Positions 44,111-53,082 of a DNA stretch of 64,000 nucleotides are shown here, piece by piece. The DNA is taken from positions 1 to 64,000 of the forward strand of contig NZ_WRPO01000003.1 of the NCBI RefSeq assembly GCF_009746585.1. The letters are read 5' to 3'. Origin of the DNA: Novosphingobium aquimarinum (lineage in GTDB: Bacteria > Pseudomonadota > Alphaproteobacteria > Sphingomonadales > Sphingomonadaceae). Under the pieces are notes generated by a model. The model ran no database searches. It saw only the letters and a list, made by a program, of their open reading frames with translations, and was not told where the DNA came from. How positions within the stretch are numbered: the first letter of the stretch is position 1; every line of letters begins with the position of its first letter. Position numbers and translations under genes: made by a program.

Positions 44111-44530
44111 TCATCCATCCGCCTCGCGACAAGCGACACTTTCGAATCCTTTTACCGTATCGCGCCAGAATGCAACCTGTCCGGCAGCAACGATTGCCCA
44201 AATCCGCAAATCACCGGTGGAATGTTCGCGATCGGTCGCAGAGGGCCGTGCCGGACCTTGCGGATGCGAGTGATAGTAACCGATCACTGCCGGCCCGTCC
44301 GCCCGCGCCGCCCGATGCGCACCCAGCAGCGTGGCCGGATCGATTTCGAAATGCCGCAACGGATCGGCCGCGACGTTGGCCGCCGGTAGGATGGACGCGA
44401 TCGCGTCGCCCGTCCCCAGCAGCAGCCCGCAGCATTCGGCGGGATGCGCGTGCCGCGCCTCGGCGAGCAGTTTGTCGTACAGACCCGCCGCAATCGTTAT
44501 CGGCACCCCACTTGAACCGTCATCGGGCAT
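44111..44530 (-). CDS. JAMM/Mov34 (M67-type) metalloprotease-like protein
   Basis: A 139-residue protein with a complete JAMM motif: Glu in 'HPAECCGLLLG' and 'YYHSHPQGPARPSATD' (HxHx7Sx2D). Bacterial members cut isopeptide-like bonds on sulfur-carrier or ubiquitin-like proteins, or act in cysteine synthesis; no such partner is adjacent. The start is placed at 44530 (MPDDG). An in-frame ATG at 44548 would overlap the divergent rluD start. Confidence 0.83.
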   Translation of the reverse strand: MPDDGSSGVPITIAAGLYDKLLAEARHAHPAECCGLLLGTGDAIASILPAANVAADPLRHFEIDPATLLGAHRAARADGPAVIGYYHSHPQGPARPSATDREHSTGDLRIWAIVAAGQVAFWRDTVKGFESVACREADG

Positions 44531-44546
44531 GGTGGAAAGCCTAGCC

Positions 44547-45494
44547 ATGAACGCGCCGCGCGAACAAGTCATGACAGGAACGCTCATTGCGAACGGGCAG
44601 CGCCTCGACAAGGCGCTCGCCGAAGCGACGGGGCTTTCGCGCGAGCGGGTGAAGGCGCTGATTGCGGAAGGCCGCGTTTCGCTCTCGGACGCGGTCGTGC
44701 GGCAACCCTCGGCCAAGCCGGAGGATGGCGTGTCTTACGCCGTCGTCGTTCCCGAGGCGGTCCCGCTGGAAGCGGAGGCACAGGCGATCCCGCTCGATAT
44801 CGTTTTCGAGGACGATCATCTCGTGGTGATCGACAAGCCGGCGGGCCTCGTCGTCCACCCTGCCGCGGGCAATCCCGACGGCACCCTGGTCAACGCGCTG
44901 CTGCACCATTGCCGGGGGCAGCTTTCGGGCATCGGCGGCGTCGCGCGGCCGGGCATCGTCCATCGCATCGACAAGGATACCTCGGGGCTCCTCGTGGTCG
45001 CGAAAACGGACGCCGCCCACGAAGGCCTCGCGCGGCAATTCGCCGACCATTCGATCGGGCGCGCCTACCGCGCGGTGGTGAACGGGCGCCCGGTTCCGGC
45101 CAGCGGCACGGTGCGCGGCGCGATCGGGCGATCGAACCATGACCGCAAGAAGATGGCGCTGGTGGAGGACGGGCGCGGCAAGCATGCCGTCACGCACTAT
45201 CGGACCCTCGAACTCCTGTCCGGAGCCAGCCTCATCGAGTGCCGCCTGGAGACCGGGAGAACCCATCAGGTGCGCGTTCACATGTCGTCAATTGGCCATG
45301 CGCTAATAGGGGATCCTGTCTATGGGCGCAAATCTTCCCAGCTTCAGCCGGTCGTCAAACGACTCGGGTTTCGCCGACAAGCTTTGCATGCGGCGGAACT
45401 CTCCTTCGTCCATCCCGTTAGTAGGGAAACAGTCCGGTTCGTCAGCCCCATTCCGCCCGACATGACCGCTCTGATTGACGAATTGCGACACTGA
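44547..45494 (+). CDS. rluD: 23S rRNA pseudouridine synthase RluD
   Basis: A 315-residue enzyme that modifies helix 69 of 23S rRNA (positions 1911, 1915, 1917 in E. coli). It has an S4 domain ('QRLDKALAEATGLSRERVKA') and a catalytic domain with Asp in 'PGIVHRIDKDTSGLLVVAKT' and the later 'CRLETGRTHQVRVHMSSIGH'. The start at 44547 follows GGTGGAAAG. It lies just ahead of rpoH, separated by a likely promoter. Confidence 0.93.
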   Translation: MNAPREQVMTGTLIANGQRLDKALAEATGLSRERVKALIAEGRVSLSDAVVRQPSAKPEDGVSYAVVVPEAVPLEAEAQAIPLDIVFEDDHLVVIDKPAGLVVHPAAGNPDGTLVNALLHHCRGQLSGIGGVARPGIVHRIDKDTSGLLVVAKTDAAHEGLARQFADHSIGRAYRAVVNGRPVPASGTVRGAIGRSNHDRKKMALVEDGRGKHAVTHYRTLELLSGASLIECRLETGRTHQVRVHMSSIGHALIGDPVYGRKSSQLQPVVKRLGFRRQALHAAELSFVHPVSRETVRFVSPIPPDMTALIDELRH

Positions 45495-45505
45495 AATCGG
45501 ATTTA

Positions 45506-45516
45506 TGTGCTATAGT
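45506..45516 (+). promoter_or_regulatory. Extended -10 promoter element ahead of rpoH
   Basis: TGCTATAGT at 45508-45516 is an extended -10 hexamer (TGn then TATAGT), about 75 bases before the rpoH start. No well-spaced -35 is obvious, as expected for an extended -10 promoter. Confidence 0.4.
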
Positions 45517-45589
45517 GTTCGTGTGGCCGCAAGCTAAGGTGCCTACCAGGGCCTTCGATCGTCGGCCGACGTAGAAAGGATCAGGAAAC

Positions 45590-46498
45590 GTGAGCGATAC
45601 GCAACGCAAGCTGCCCGCGGTGCCCGCCCTCGGCGGGGAGCAAAGCCTCAACCGCTATCTTACCGAAATCAAGAAGTTCCCGGTGCTGACGCCCGAGCAG
45701 GAATACATGCTCGCGAAGCGCTACGAGGAGCATGAGGACCCCGAGGCTGCGGCCCAGCTGGTCACCAGCCACCTGCGACTCGTCGCCAAGATCGCGATGG
45801 GCTATCGCGGTTATGGCCTGCCCGTCTCCGAGCTCATCTCGGAAGGCAATATCGGTCTCATGCAAGGCGTGAAGAAGTTCGATGCCGAACGCGGCTTCCG
45901 TCTCGCGACGTACGCGATGTGGTGGATCAAGGCTTCGATCCAGGAATACATCCTGCGTTCGTGGAGCCTGGTGAAGATGGGCACGACCGCGGCCCAGAAG
46001 AAGCTGTTCTTCAATTTGCGCCGCATGAAGAAGAATCTCGACGCCTACGAGGACACCGATCTGCACCCCGACGATGTCGCCAAGATCGCGACGACGCTGG
46101 GCGTGTCCGAGGTCGAAGTCGTCAACATGAACCGCCGGATGATGATGGGCGGCGATGCCTCGCTCAACGTCTCGCTGCGCGAGGAAGGCGAAGGCCAGTG
46201 GATGGACATCCTGCAGGATGACAATCCGCTGCAGGACGAGATCGTCGCCAACGCCGAAGAGAAGACCGTGCGTCACGACATGCTGATCGAGGCGATGGAC
46301 TCGCTCAACGATCGCGAGCGTGACATTCTCACCGAACGCCGCCTGACCGAAGACCCCAAGACGCTCGAAGAGCTCAGCCAGGTCTATCACGTCAGCCGCG
46401 AGCGCGTGCGCCAGATCGAAGTGCGCGCGTTCGAAAAGCTTCAGAAGGCGATGAACCGGATCGCGACCGACAAGAAGCTCATGCCTGCCATGGCCTGA
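45590..46498 (+). CDS. rpoH: RNA polymerase heat-shock sigma factor RpoH (sigma-32)
   Basis: A 302-residue sigma-70-family factor. Region 2 is 'ELISEGNIGLMQGVKKFDAE' and 'RLATYAMWWIKASIQEYILR', followed by the RpoH box 'QKKLFFNLRRMKKN' that marks the heat-shock class, and region 4 with 'TLEELSQVYHVSRERVRQIE'. It should direct transcription of genes such as clpB in this window. The start at 45590 (GTG) is preceded by AGGA. Alphaproteobacteria often carry more than one rpoH; only this one is seen. Confidence 0.95.
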   Translation: MSDTQRKLPAVPALGGEQSLNRYLTEIKKFPVLTPEQEYMLAKRYEEHEDPEAAAQLVTSHLRLVAKIAMGYRGYGLPVSELISEGNIGLMQGVKKFDAERGFRLATYAMWWIKASIQEYILRSWSLVKMGTTAAQKKLFFNLRRMKKNLDAYEDTDLHPDDVAKIATTLGVSEVEVVNMNRRMMMGGDASLNVSLREEGEGQWMDILQDDNPLQDEIVANAEEKTVRHDMLIEAMDSLNDRERDILTERRLTEDPKTLEELSQVYHVSRERVRQIEVRAFEKLQKAMNRIATDKKLMPAMA

Positions 46499-46524
46499 CG
46501 CTTACCGTCATACCGAAGTCTTGG

Positions 46525-46551
46525 AACGGGTCGCCCAAAAGGCGGCCCGTT
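46525..46551. terminator. Terminator of rpoH
   Basis: AACGGGTCGCC (46525-46535) pairs with GGCGGCCCGTT (46541-46551) around CAAAA with one mismatch, and is followed by TCTAGTATTT. It lies between the convergent rpoH and SDR genes. Confidence 0.75.
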
Positions 46552-46578
46552 CTAGTATTTGCGCGAGATGCGCGGGTG

Positions 46579-47322
46579 TCAGCCCGCGTTGAGCGCGGCG
46601 AATACGGCGTCGTACTTTTCCTGGTCGATCGTGGCGCGCAAAGGGACGACCCGCTGCACGGCGATGACCGGCGGCGTGGGAACCTGCGCAAACAGGCCCA
46701 TCACTTCGTCGATGTACTCGTCGAGCGGCATATAGCCTTCGCGAGTCGATTGGCCCGGGGTCAGACCGGTCTGCACGCCCGGAGGTGCCAGTTCGATCAC
46801 TTCGACCGCATCCTTCAGGGCAAAGCGCAAGGAGTCGGTCCAGGACCGCGCCGCCGCTTTGGTCGCCGAATAGACCGCGCCTCTGACCGACGGTACATAG
46901 GCGAGCCCCGAGGTGACGTTGACGATCGCGGCATCGGGCGCGGTGCGCAGATGATCGACCAGCGCGTTGGTCATGCGCAACGGGCCCAGGATGTTGGTGG
47001 TGATCATGTCCTCGTCATCGGCAAGATCGCGCGCCGCGGCCGCGTCTTCCAGCCGCATGATCCCGGCGTTGTTGACGAGCACGTTCAGCGCCGGGAATTC
47101 GGCGACGACGCCCCGCGCGAAATCGGCGACCGCTTCGGGATCGGTCACGTCGAGAACGCGCGGATGGATGCGATCCCGGCCTTTCGCGGTCTCCTCGAGA
47201 CCCTTTTGCGAGCGGGCGGTCGCGATGACGGTATTGCCGGCCTCGCTCCAGCGCCAGGCCAGCTGCTGTCCGATGCCCGCGCTCGCCCCGGTGATAAGGA
47301 TGGTATTGCCACTGGTTTTCAT
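46579..47322 (-). CDS. Short-chain dehydrogenase/reductase (DltE-like)
   Basis: A 247-residue NAD(P)-dependent oxidoreductase with a classical SDR layout: cofactor motif 'TGASAGIGQQLAWRW', 'LVNNAGIM', and catalytic 'YSATKAAARSW'. 'APPGVQTGLTPGQ' after the active site is typical of DltE-type SDRs. The substrate is unknown. ATG at 47322 (MKTSGN) is preferred to one at 47346. Confidence 0.88.
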   Translation of the reverse strand: MKTSGNTILITGASAGIGQQLAWRWSEAGNTVIATARSQKGLEETAKGRDRIHPRVLDVTDPEAVADFARGVVAEFPALNVLVNNAGIMRLEDAAAARDLADDEDMITTNILGPLRMTNALVDHLRTAPDAAIVNVTSGLAYVPSVRGAVYSATKAAARSWTDSLRFALKDAVEVIELAPPGVQTGLTPGQSTREGYMPLDEYIDEVMGLFAQVPTPPVIAVQRVVPLRATIDQEKYDAVFAALNAG

Positions 47323-47474
47323 GAGAACGTCCCGTTCGCCAGGCACCCGACGGTGCGATGCCCAACATTTAGGGTGCCGCTCCGCCTTAAGGAATGAGCG
47401 CGCGCGGAGGTTTTCCGCCGAGCCGGTCTCGTGCAGCGATGGCGCTCGCAGCGTCGAGGCGCTAGCTTGCGATC

Positions 47475-48194
47475 ATGGCAACCAAACCCAAGCCGCGATC
47501 TAGGAAACGAGGAGCAGGATCACGAATGGTGCGATTTGTCGCAAAGCTGGTGATCTATTTCATCGTGATCAGCGTCGCCGTGACGCTCGTCTACCGCTTC
47601 GTGCCGCCGCCCGTGACGGTGACGATGGTCACCGACGGCAACGGCATCACCAAGGACTGGACCGCGCTGTCCCGGATCGATCGCAACATGGTCGACGCCG
47701 TGATCGCGGGCGAAGACGGCAAGTTCTGCACGCATTCGGGCTTCGATGAGGAAGCGATCCGCAACGCGATGGAGCGCAATGCCGAAGGGGGCCGCCTGCG
47801 CGGCGGCTCCACGATCAGCCAGCAGACCGCCAAGAACGTGTTCCTGTGGCAAGGCGAAGGCTGGAGCCGCTACGTGCGCAAGGGGCTGGAAGTCTGGTTC
47901 ACCTTCCTCATCGAGACTTTGTGGGACAAGCGGCGGATCATGGAAGTCTATCTGAACGTCGCCGAGACCGGGATCGGCACGTACGGCGTCGAGGCAGGGG
48001 CCATGCGCTACTTCGGCAAGTCGTCCGCCAGCCTCACGCGCAACGAGGCCGCGCGTATGGCTGCGGCCCTCCCCAGCCCGAAAAAGCGCTCGGTCAAGAA
48101 CCCCAAGGGCTTCACCCGCCGCTACGGCAACACCATCGCCGCGCGCGTCGGCGTGGTGCGCCGCGACGGGCTGGATGCCTGCGTTTACGAATAG
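47475..48194 (+). CDS. mtgA: Monofunctional peptidoglycan glycosyltransferase MtgA
   Basis: A 239-residue glycosyltransferase of family 51 that polymerises lipid II without a transpeptidase domain. It has a basic head, one membrane helix ('LVIYFIVISVAVTLVYRFV') and the GT51 motifs 'VIAGEDGKFCTHSGFD', 'RGGSTISQQTAKNVFLW' and 'KRRIMEVYLNVAETG'. The start at 47475 is the first Met. It is transcribed alone. Confidence 0.94.
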   Translation: MATKPKPRSRKRGAGSRMVRFVAKLVIYFIVISVAVTLVYRFVPPPVTVTMVTDGNGITKDWTALSRIDRNMVDAVIAGEDGKFCTHSGFDEEAIRNAMERNAEGGRLRGGSTISQQTAKNVFLWQGEGWSRYVRKGLEVWFTFLIETLWDKRRIMEVYLNVAETGIGTYGVEAGAMRYFGKSSASLTRNEAARMAAALPSPKKRSVKNPKGFTRRYGNTIAARVGVVRRDGLDACVYE

Positions 48195-48208
48195 ACCTTC
48201 GAGGACAC

Positions 48209-48240
48209 GAAAAAGGGGAGGAGGCTCGCGCCCCCTCCCC
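48209..48240 (-). terminator. Terminator of the Oar-like receptor gene
   Basis: Read on the minus strand, a GGGGAGG...CCTCCCC stem is followed by TTTTTCG. It sits between the convergent mtgA and receptor genes, 28 bases past the receptor stop. Confidence 0.75.
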
Positions 48241-48268
48241 CTCATCTCATGGCGATCGGCGGGACCGA

Positions 48269-51200
48269 TCAGAAATCGTAGCTGACGCCCAACTTCAGAC
48301 GCCAGACGGACGAGCTGAAGTTGATCTGATTGTCAGCCGCGATCGCGTCGGCGCCGCGGAAGCCGGTGATGATGTAGCGACCCGCTGAATCGACACCCGT
48401 TGTCGAAGCAACGTTCTGGAGACCCGAGAAGTCCCGGCGGCGCTGGACGTTCCAGCCGCTGTCGAGGAAGTTCAGGAAGTTATCCATCGTCGCGTAGAGC
48501 TTGATCTTGTCGTCGCGCCCGAAGAACGTTCCCGGACCGGGCAGTTCCTGCGAGAACGAAAGATCCATGTCGTAGTACCAGCTACCCGAGCAAGTGTTGC
48601 GCTCGATCGACTGGCCGACATATTTCTTGGCGCAGTTCAGGCTGTTGGCATAGGCCGCGAGCCCCGCCACCGCTTCGGCGTTCGAAGTCGGGGAGACATT
48701 CGGATCGTCGATGCCGGTCGGCAGATAGACGAGCGCGTTGTCGTTGCCGGACGAGGAGTCGTTGAACACGCCGCTACCCGAGAACGTCAGACTATACGGA
48801 CGGCCCGATCGCGCAATGAACGTGAAGCCAAGGCGAGTCTGCAGGTCGGACACGAACTCTTCCGCGAACGAGGCCGACAGCGTGAAGTTGTGCTTCGAGC
48901 TGAAGAAGCTGCGCGAGGCGGCAGGGTTCTGCCGGTCGAAGGCCGCAGTCCGGTCATAATTCGAACCGGCGGTCGAGTTGTACATGTTCCGGCGATCTTC
49001 TGCATCGGTATAGGCATAGCCGAAGCTGAAGTAGCTCGAACCGCCTTGCGTGAAGATACCGCCTTCCACGTTCTTCGATAGGATGAAGGAAGCGATCTTG
49101 CTGTCGTAGCCCTTCTGATTGGTCAGCTGCAATTCGTCGTCGCGGCTCGTCGCGAAACAAGCGGCGGTGACGTTCTCGAAGACCGGTCCGGGGTCGAGGT
49201 TCACAAGCGATGCGTCGCAACCTGCCGCGGTCGGATCGATCGCGCGGTAGATCGGGCGGCCATCGATGGCGAAGCCCGAAATGCCGCGGCTGGGATCCGG
49301 GATCTGCGAAAGATCAACGATCGTCAGCGGGTTGCGGTAACGGCTGTAGATGAAGTCCAGGTTCATGTGCCAGCCGCTCAAGAGGCCGTTGCCGGCCGGG
49401 CCGAGGTCCGTAGCGAAACCGAGGTTCGCACGCACGACGGTGGGCATTTTAAGGTCCGGACTGATCGACTGGGTGTCGCCGCGGCCGGCCGCGGCCGCAG
49501 CCGAACCGGATGCCTGGAAGCACGTCGGGAGGCCGGTGAAGGTGCCGCCGACCACCACATCGATGGGTTCGGTGCCGCAAGCCGCATCCTGCGTGGTGCC
49601 TTGCGCGAAACCGCGACCGTCGTTCTGGAAGGCGTTGCCGAACCACACGACGGGGTCGCCGCCCGAGAAGATCCCGACGCCGCCACGAAGCTGCGAGCGC
49701 GAGAGGAACGAGAAGTCATCCATGTCGTACGTGAAGGCAACGCGCGGCATCACGATCGCGGGCAGGTTGCTGAAGCTCGAGGTGTTGGCAAAGCCATAGC
49801 GGGACACGAAATTGGGGTTCACCGTCGGATGGCCACCGTCGTACCAGTCGACCCGGACCCCCGCCGTAAGGGCGAACTGCGGCGTTGCCTGCCACTCGTC
49901 CTGGATGAAGGCGGAATAGATGTCGCGAGTGAACGAGGCGGCAGCCGCATTGACGTCGCCGGTTGCCGAGAAGTTACCGAATGCGCCCTCGACGCTACCT
50001 GAAACGACGTTACCCGGGGTATTGAAGGTTTCGTTGTTGCCGGTTCCCGGCGAAAGGATGCCTTCGCGCAGATCGTCAATGTTGCGGAAGACGAGCGTGC
50101 CGGTCGCGTTCTGGACGAACAGGTTGAACAGGCTTGCGTGGTTCACTTCGGCACCGATCTTCAGTCGGTGATTGCCCGCTTCAAGCGTGCCCGCGAAACG
50201 ATACTGGTCGATCGTGGACTGCAGATCGTTGGCCGAGCGCGAGAACCCCGGGCCGGCTTCGACCGCGCCGGGAGCACCGCTGCCGTTGTCGACACCGACG
50301 ATGATGCGCGGAATGGGATTGCCCGACTGCGCTTCACCGCCGCCAATCGGATCCTGAAGGTCCTGCACTTCCGAACGCGAATAGCGAAGCTCGGTCGAGA
50401 AGGTGTCGCTCCACTGCGAATAGAGTCGCGCCGAGTAGTAATTCGACTCGGTGCCCGAGAGGTAATAGGTGTTGCCACCGACCACGGTACCCGCGAACGA
50501 TCCGGTGGAAGCCTGATCGTCGGAGCGCACGCTCGATTCCTCGAGCCGCTGGTAGGTCACCTCGAGGCGATGGTCGTCGGTGATCTGCAAGTCGCCGCGC
50601 ACGAAGTAGCGGTCGTTCTTGAACGGCCGGCTCGTCAACAGCGGCCCCGTCTCGACGCCGTAGACCGAGCTGAGAACGTCGGAGATCGCATTGAACTGAT
50701 CGACCGTGACGCCGGTGATCTCGGTGGGGTATCCGCCGCCGACAGGGCCTTCATCCTGCGAATCGGCGGATTCCTGATGCTCGTAAGCACCGAAAATGAA
50801 CAGCCGGTCCTTGATGATGGGACCGCCGAGATAGGCGCCCCAGCGCTCCTGCTTCTGCACCGGAGCGACATTGAAACCGTCTACCGAATCGCCGCGCAGG
50901 CCATTGTCGGAATATTCGTAGAAGCCGCCAAAGTGGTATTCGTTCGAACCCGACTTCGTGACGACGTTGATCGCGCAGCCGGTAAACTGGCCATAGTCGA
51001 CGTCGAACGGTGCGAACTGCACCTGCGTCTCGCGGATCGCGTCGTAAGGGATCGGGGTGGAGCTGCGCGAGGAAAACCCGGTGTCGTTGAGACCGTAGAG
51101 GTCGCCCTGACCGATGCCGTCGACGGTGAAGGCGTTGCCACGGTCATTGCCGCCGAGGCAGGAAATACGATCCTGGCCCGAGCCACCATCGTCGCGATCG

Positions 51201-51700
51201 AGGCTGACGCGCGGATCGAGACGAATGACGTCCCGCACGTCGCGATTGAATGAGGGCGTGGTCTCGAGAACGAGCTCATTGAAGCTCGTGCCGGGGCCGA
51301 CCGCCATCGTTGCCGCCCGCACGCGGCTGGCGGTGACGACGATCGCGCCCTCGCCCGACGTCAAGGTGAAGGTGAGGTTCGTGTTACCCTGAAGCGAGGT
51401 AAAGATGTCGGGGGCCGACTGCCCCTCGAACCCCGGAGCCGAGGCCGAGACCTCGTAAGGGCCACCGGTGACCAGATTGGTCGCCAGAAAGCTGCCGGTC
51501 GAACCGGTCGTGACCGTGCGCGTGGCGCCGGTGCGCGTATCGGTGACGGTGACCGTCGCGCCGCTCACGGGCGATCCGCCCTCGTCGGTGACGACACCTT
51601 CGATTGCGGTCGTGATCTGCTGCGCGACCGCGACGGCCGGCAATGCGACGGAAATCGAAACGCCGGCGACGCCGGCTGCCAAAAGCGAAAGGTACCTCAT
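48269..51700 (-). CDS. Oar-like TonB-dependent receptor with carboxypeptidase-regulatory domain
   Basis: An 1143-residue outer-membrane protein. A signal peptide ('VAGVSISVALPAVAVAQQ') is followed by a carboxypeptidase-regulatory-like domain ('TTAIEGVVTDEGGSPVSGAT', 'VTVTDTRTGATRTVTTGSTG') at about 30-115, a plug ('RDVRDVIRLDPRVSLDRDDG') and a very long barrel that ends in 'RLKLGVSYDF'. This architecture is that of OmpA-related Oar receptors, some of which take up peptides. The substrate is unknown. A 386-base AT-rich upstream region should hold its promoter. Confidence 0.92.
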   Translation of the reverse strand: MRYLSLLAAGVAGVSISVALPAVAVAQQITTAIEGVVTDEGGSPVSGATVTVTDTRTGATRTVTTGSTGSFLATNLVTGGPYEVSASAPGFEGQSAPDIFTSLQGNTNLTFTLTSGEGAIVVTASRVRAATMAVGPGTSFNELVLETTPSFNRDVRDVIRLDPRVSLDRDDGGSGQDRISCLGGNDRGNAFTVDGIGQGDLYGLNDTGFSSRSSTPIPYDAIRETQVQFAPFDVDYGQFTGCAINVVTKSGSNEYHFGGFYEYSDNGLRGDSVDGFNVAPVQKQERWGAYLGGPIIKDRLFIFGAYEHQESADSQDEGPVGGGYPTEITGVTVDQFNAISDVLSSVYGVETGPLLTSRPFKNDRYFVRGDLQITDDHRLEVTYQRLEESSVRSDDQASTGSFAGTVVGGNTYYLSGTESNYYSARLYSQWSDTFSTELRYSRSEVQDLQDPIGGGEAQSGNPIPRIIVGVDNGSGAPGAVEAGPGFSRSANDLQSTIDQYRFAGTLEAGNHRLKIGAEVNHASLFNLFVQNATGTLVFRNIDDLREGILSPGTGNNETFNTPGNVVSGSVEGAFGNFSATGDVNAAAASFTRDIYSAFIQDEWQATPQFALTAGVRVDWYDGGHPTVNPNFVSRYGFANTSSFSNLPAIVMPRVAFTYDMDDFSFLSRSQLRGGVGIFSGGDPVVWFGNAFQNDGRGFAQGTTQDAACGTEPIDVVVGGTFTGLPTCFQASGSAAAAAGRGDTQSISPDLKMPTVVRANLGFATDLGPAGNGLLSGWHMNLDFIYSRYRNPLTIVDLSQIPDPSRGISGFAIDGRPIYRAIDPTAAGCDASLVNLDPGPVFENVTAACFATSRDDELQLTNQKGYDSKIASFILSKNVEGGIFTQGGSSYFSFGYAYTDAEDRRNMYNSTAGSNYDRTAAFDRQNPAASRSFFSSKHNFTLSASFAEEFVSDLQTRLGFTFIARSGRPYSLTFSGSGVFNDSSSGNDNALVYLPTGIDDPNVSPTSNAEAVAGLAAYANSLNCAKKYVGQSIERNTCSGSWYYDMDLSFSQELPGPGTFFGRDDKIKLYATMDNFLNFLDSGWNVQRRRDFSGLQNVASTTGVDSAGRYIITGFRGADAIAADNQINFSSSVWRLKLGVSYDF

Positions 51701-52086
51701 TTTATAAGCCCCTGTATGGTAGCCACACCCATGGTCCGCACCCTCGGACCTGCTGCAACGTTCCGGAATCAGTGGAATGTCGCGCCTGCTAACACCAGTC
51801 CTTTATGACAACAGTCGGACAATGCGAGATCTTCCATCGAACTTTTGCCGAAGCGTTTCGCGAGACTAAAAAAAATCCTTATATTACAAACTCCAATCTT
51901 TCGCTTGCCCGTTTTTTCTTGCTAGCAGCGACAATTCTGCAACACTTCGGACACGCTCAAACGAGCCTTGTGCGCCGCACCATTCGTGACACTTCGATGA
52001 CTAGGTGAGGTCATCGCCAGTCGCGCGAGGCATGGTAACGTGGTCACATTTCTTGATGGGCGCATCGATAGCTGCAATGTCGGGGC
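51701..52086. other. Divergent intergenic region between the Oar-like receptor and the CDF exporter
   Basis: No gene is supported in these 386 bases. The stretch 51860-51960 is AT-rich for this genome (AAAAAAAATCCTTATATTACAA near 51868) and is a plausible promoter zone for the receptor on the minus strand. I could not place -35 and -10 boxes with confidence. Confidence 0.5.
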
Positions 52087-53007
52087 ATGGCTGCGGTGCA
52101 CGATCATCATCATCATCATTCCCCGGGGCCGGAAGTCGCCGGAAATCGCGCTTTTGCGATCGCAGTGGGCCTCAACCTCGTGTTCGTCGTTGCCGAGACC
52201 GTCGCCGGGCTCGCCAGTGGATCGATGGCGCTGCTGGCGGATGCGGGGCACAATCTCTCGGATGTGCTGTCGCTGGTGCTGGCATGGGCCGCGAGCATTC
52301 TGGCGGCGCGCCCTCCCTCGCCGCGCTATACGTACGGGTTCAAGAGCTCCTCGATCCTCGCGGCGATCGCCAATGCCGCTCTGCTGTGGGCGGCGATCGG
52401 CGCGATCCTGGTCGAGACGATCCGACGTTTCGCCGATCCCGCCCCGATCGCGGGATGGACGATGATCGTGGTCGCCACGATCGGGATCGCGATCAACGCG
52501 CTGTCCGCGCTGCTCTTTGCCCGCGGGAGCAAGACCGACCTCAACTTGCGCGCCGCTTTCCTTCATCTGATGGCGGACGCGGCGGTTTCCGCAGGAGTGG
52601 TGATCGCCGGCCTCGTCATCCTGTGGACCGGCGCCGCGATCATCGATCCGATCACTTCACTGGTCATTACCGCGGTGATCGCCTGGTCAAGCTGGGGCTT
52701 GCTGCGCGATGCGCTGCGGATGGGAATGCTCGGAGTGCCCGATCAGATCGACCTGGCCGACGTGCGACAGTTCCTGGAAAGCCGCGAGGGCGTCTGCGCG
52801 GTCCACGATCTGCACGTCTGGCCGATGAGCACCACCGAGACCGCGCTGACCGCGCATCTGGTGGTCGAAAGCGGCTATCCCGGCGATGCGTTTCTGCACA
52901 CCCTGGCTCACGACCTGCACCACGATTTCGGGATCGGCCATCCGACCTTGCAGATCGAAACCGGGACCGGCGGCGAATGCAGCTTGCAAAGCGAGGCCGT
53001 GATCTAA
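52087..53007 (+). CDS. Cation diffusion facilitator (zinc/metal exporter)
   Basis: A 306-residue inner-membrane metal/proton antiporter. The N-terminus carries a His cluster ('MAAVHDHHHHHSP'), the metal-site motif is in 'ALLADAGHNLSDVLSLVL', the second pair in 'LRAAFLHLMADAAVSAGV', and the cytosolic C-terminal domain follows ('VCAVHDLHVWPMSTTETALT'). It resembles ZitB/CzcD and probably exports zinc or cobalt. Confidence 0.92.
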   Translation: MAAVHDHHHHHSPGPEVAGNRAFAIAVGLNLVFVVAETVAGLASGSMALLADAGHNLSDVLSLVLAWAASILAARPPSPRYTYGFKSSSILAAIANAALLWAAIGAILVETIRRFADPAPIAGWTMIVVATIGIAINALSALLFARGSKTDLNLRAAFLHLMADAAVSAGVVIAGLVILWTGAAIIDPITSLVITAVIAWSSWGLLRDALRMGMLGVPDQIDLADVRQFLESREGVCAVHDLHVWPMSTTETALTAHLVVESGYPGDAFLHTLAHDLHHDFGIGHPTLQIETGTGGECSLQSEAVI

Positions 53008-53042
53008 GGCTCGGTCACCAATTTCAGACAAACACGAGCCTT
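53006..53042. terminator. Probable bidirectional terminator
   Basis: AAGGCTCG (53006-53013) pairs with CGAGCCTT (53035-53042) around a 21-base loop, with T's following on the plus strand. It lies between the CDF gene and the convergent FkbM gene. Confidence 0.5.
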
Positions 53043-53082
53043 TCGCGGGAGACCGATCCGGATTGATCGCCCGCGAGGAACT

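Noticed and set aside
50138-51253. A 371-residue plus-strand frame opposite the Oar-like receptor
   Set aside because: It is antisense to a receptor with a complete architecture and has no homology.
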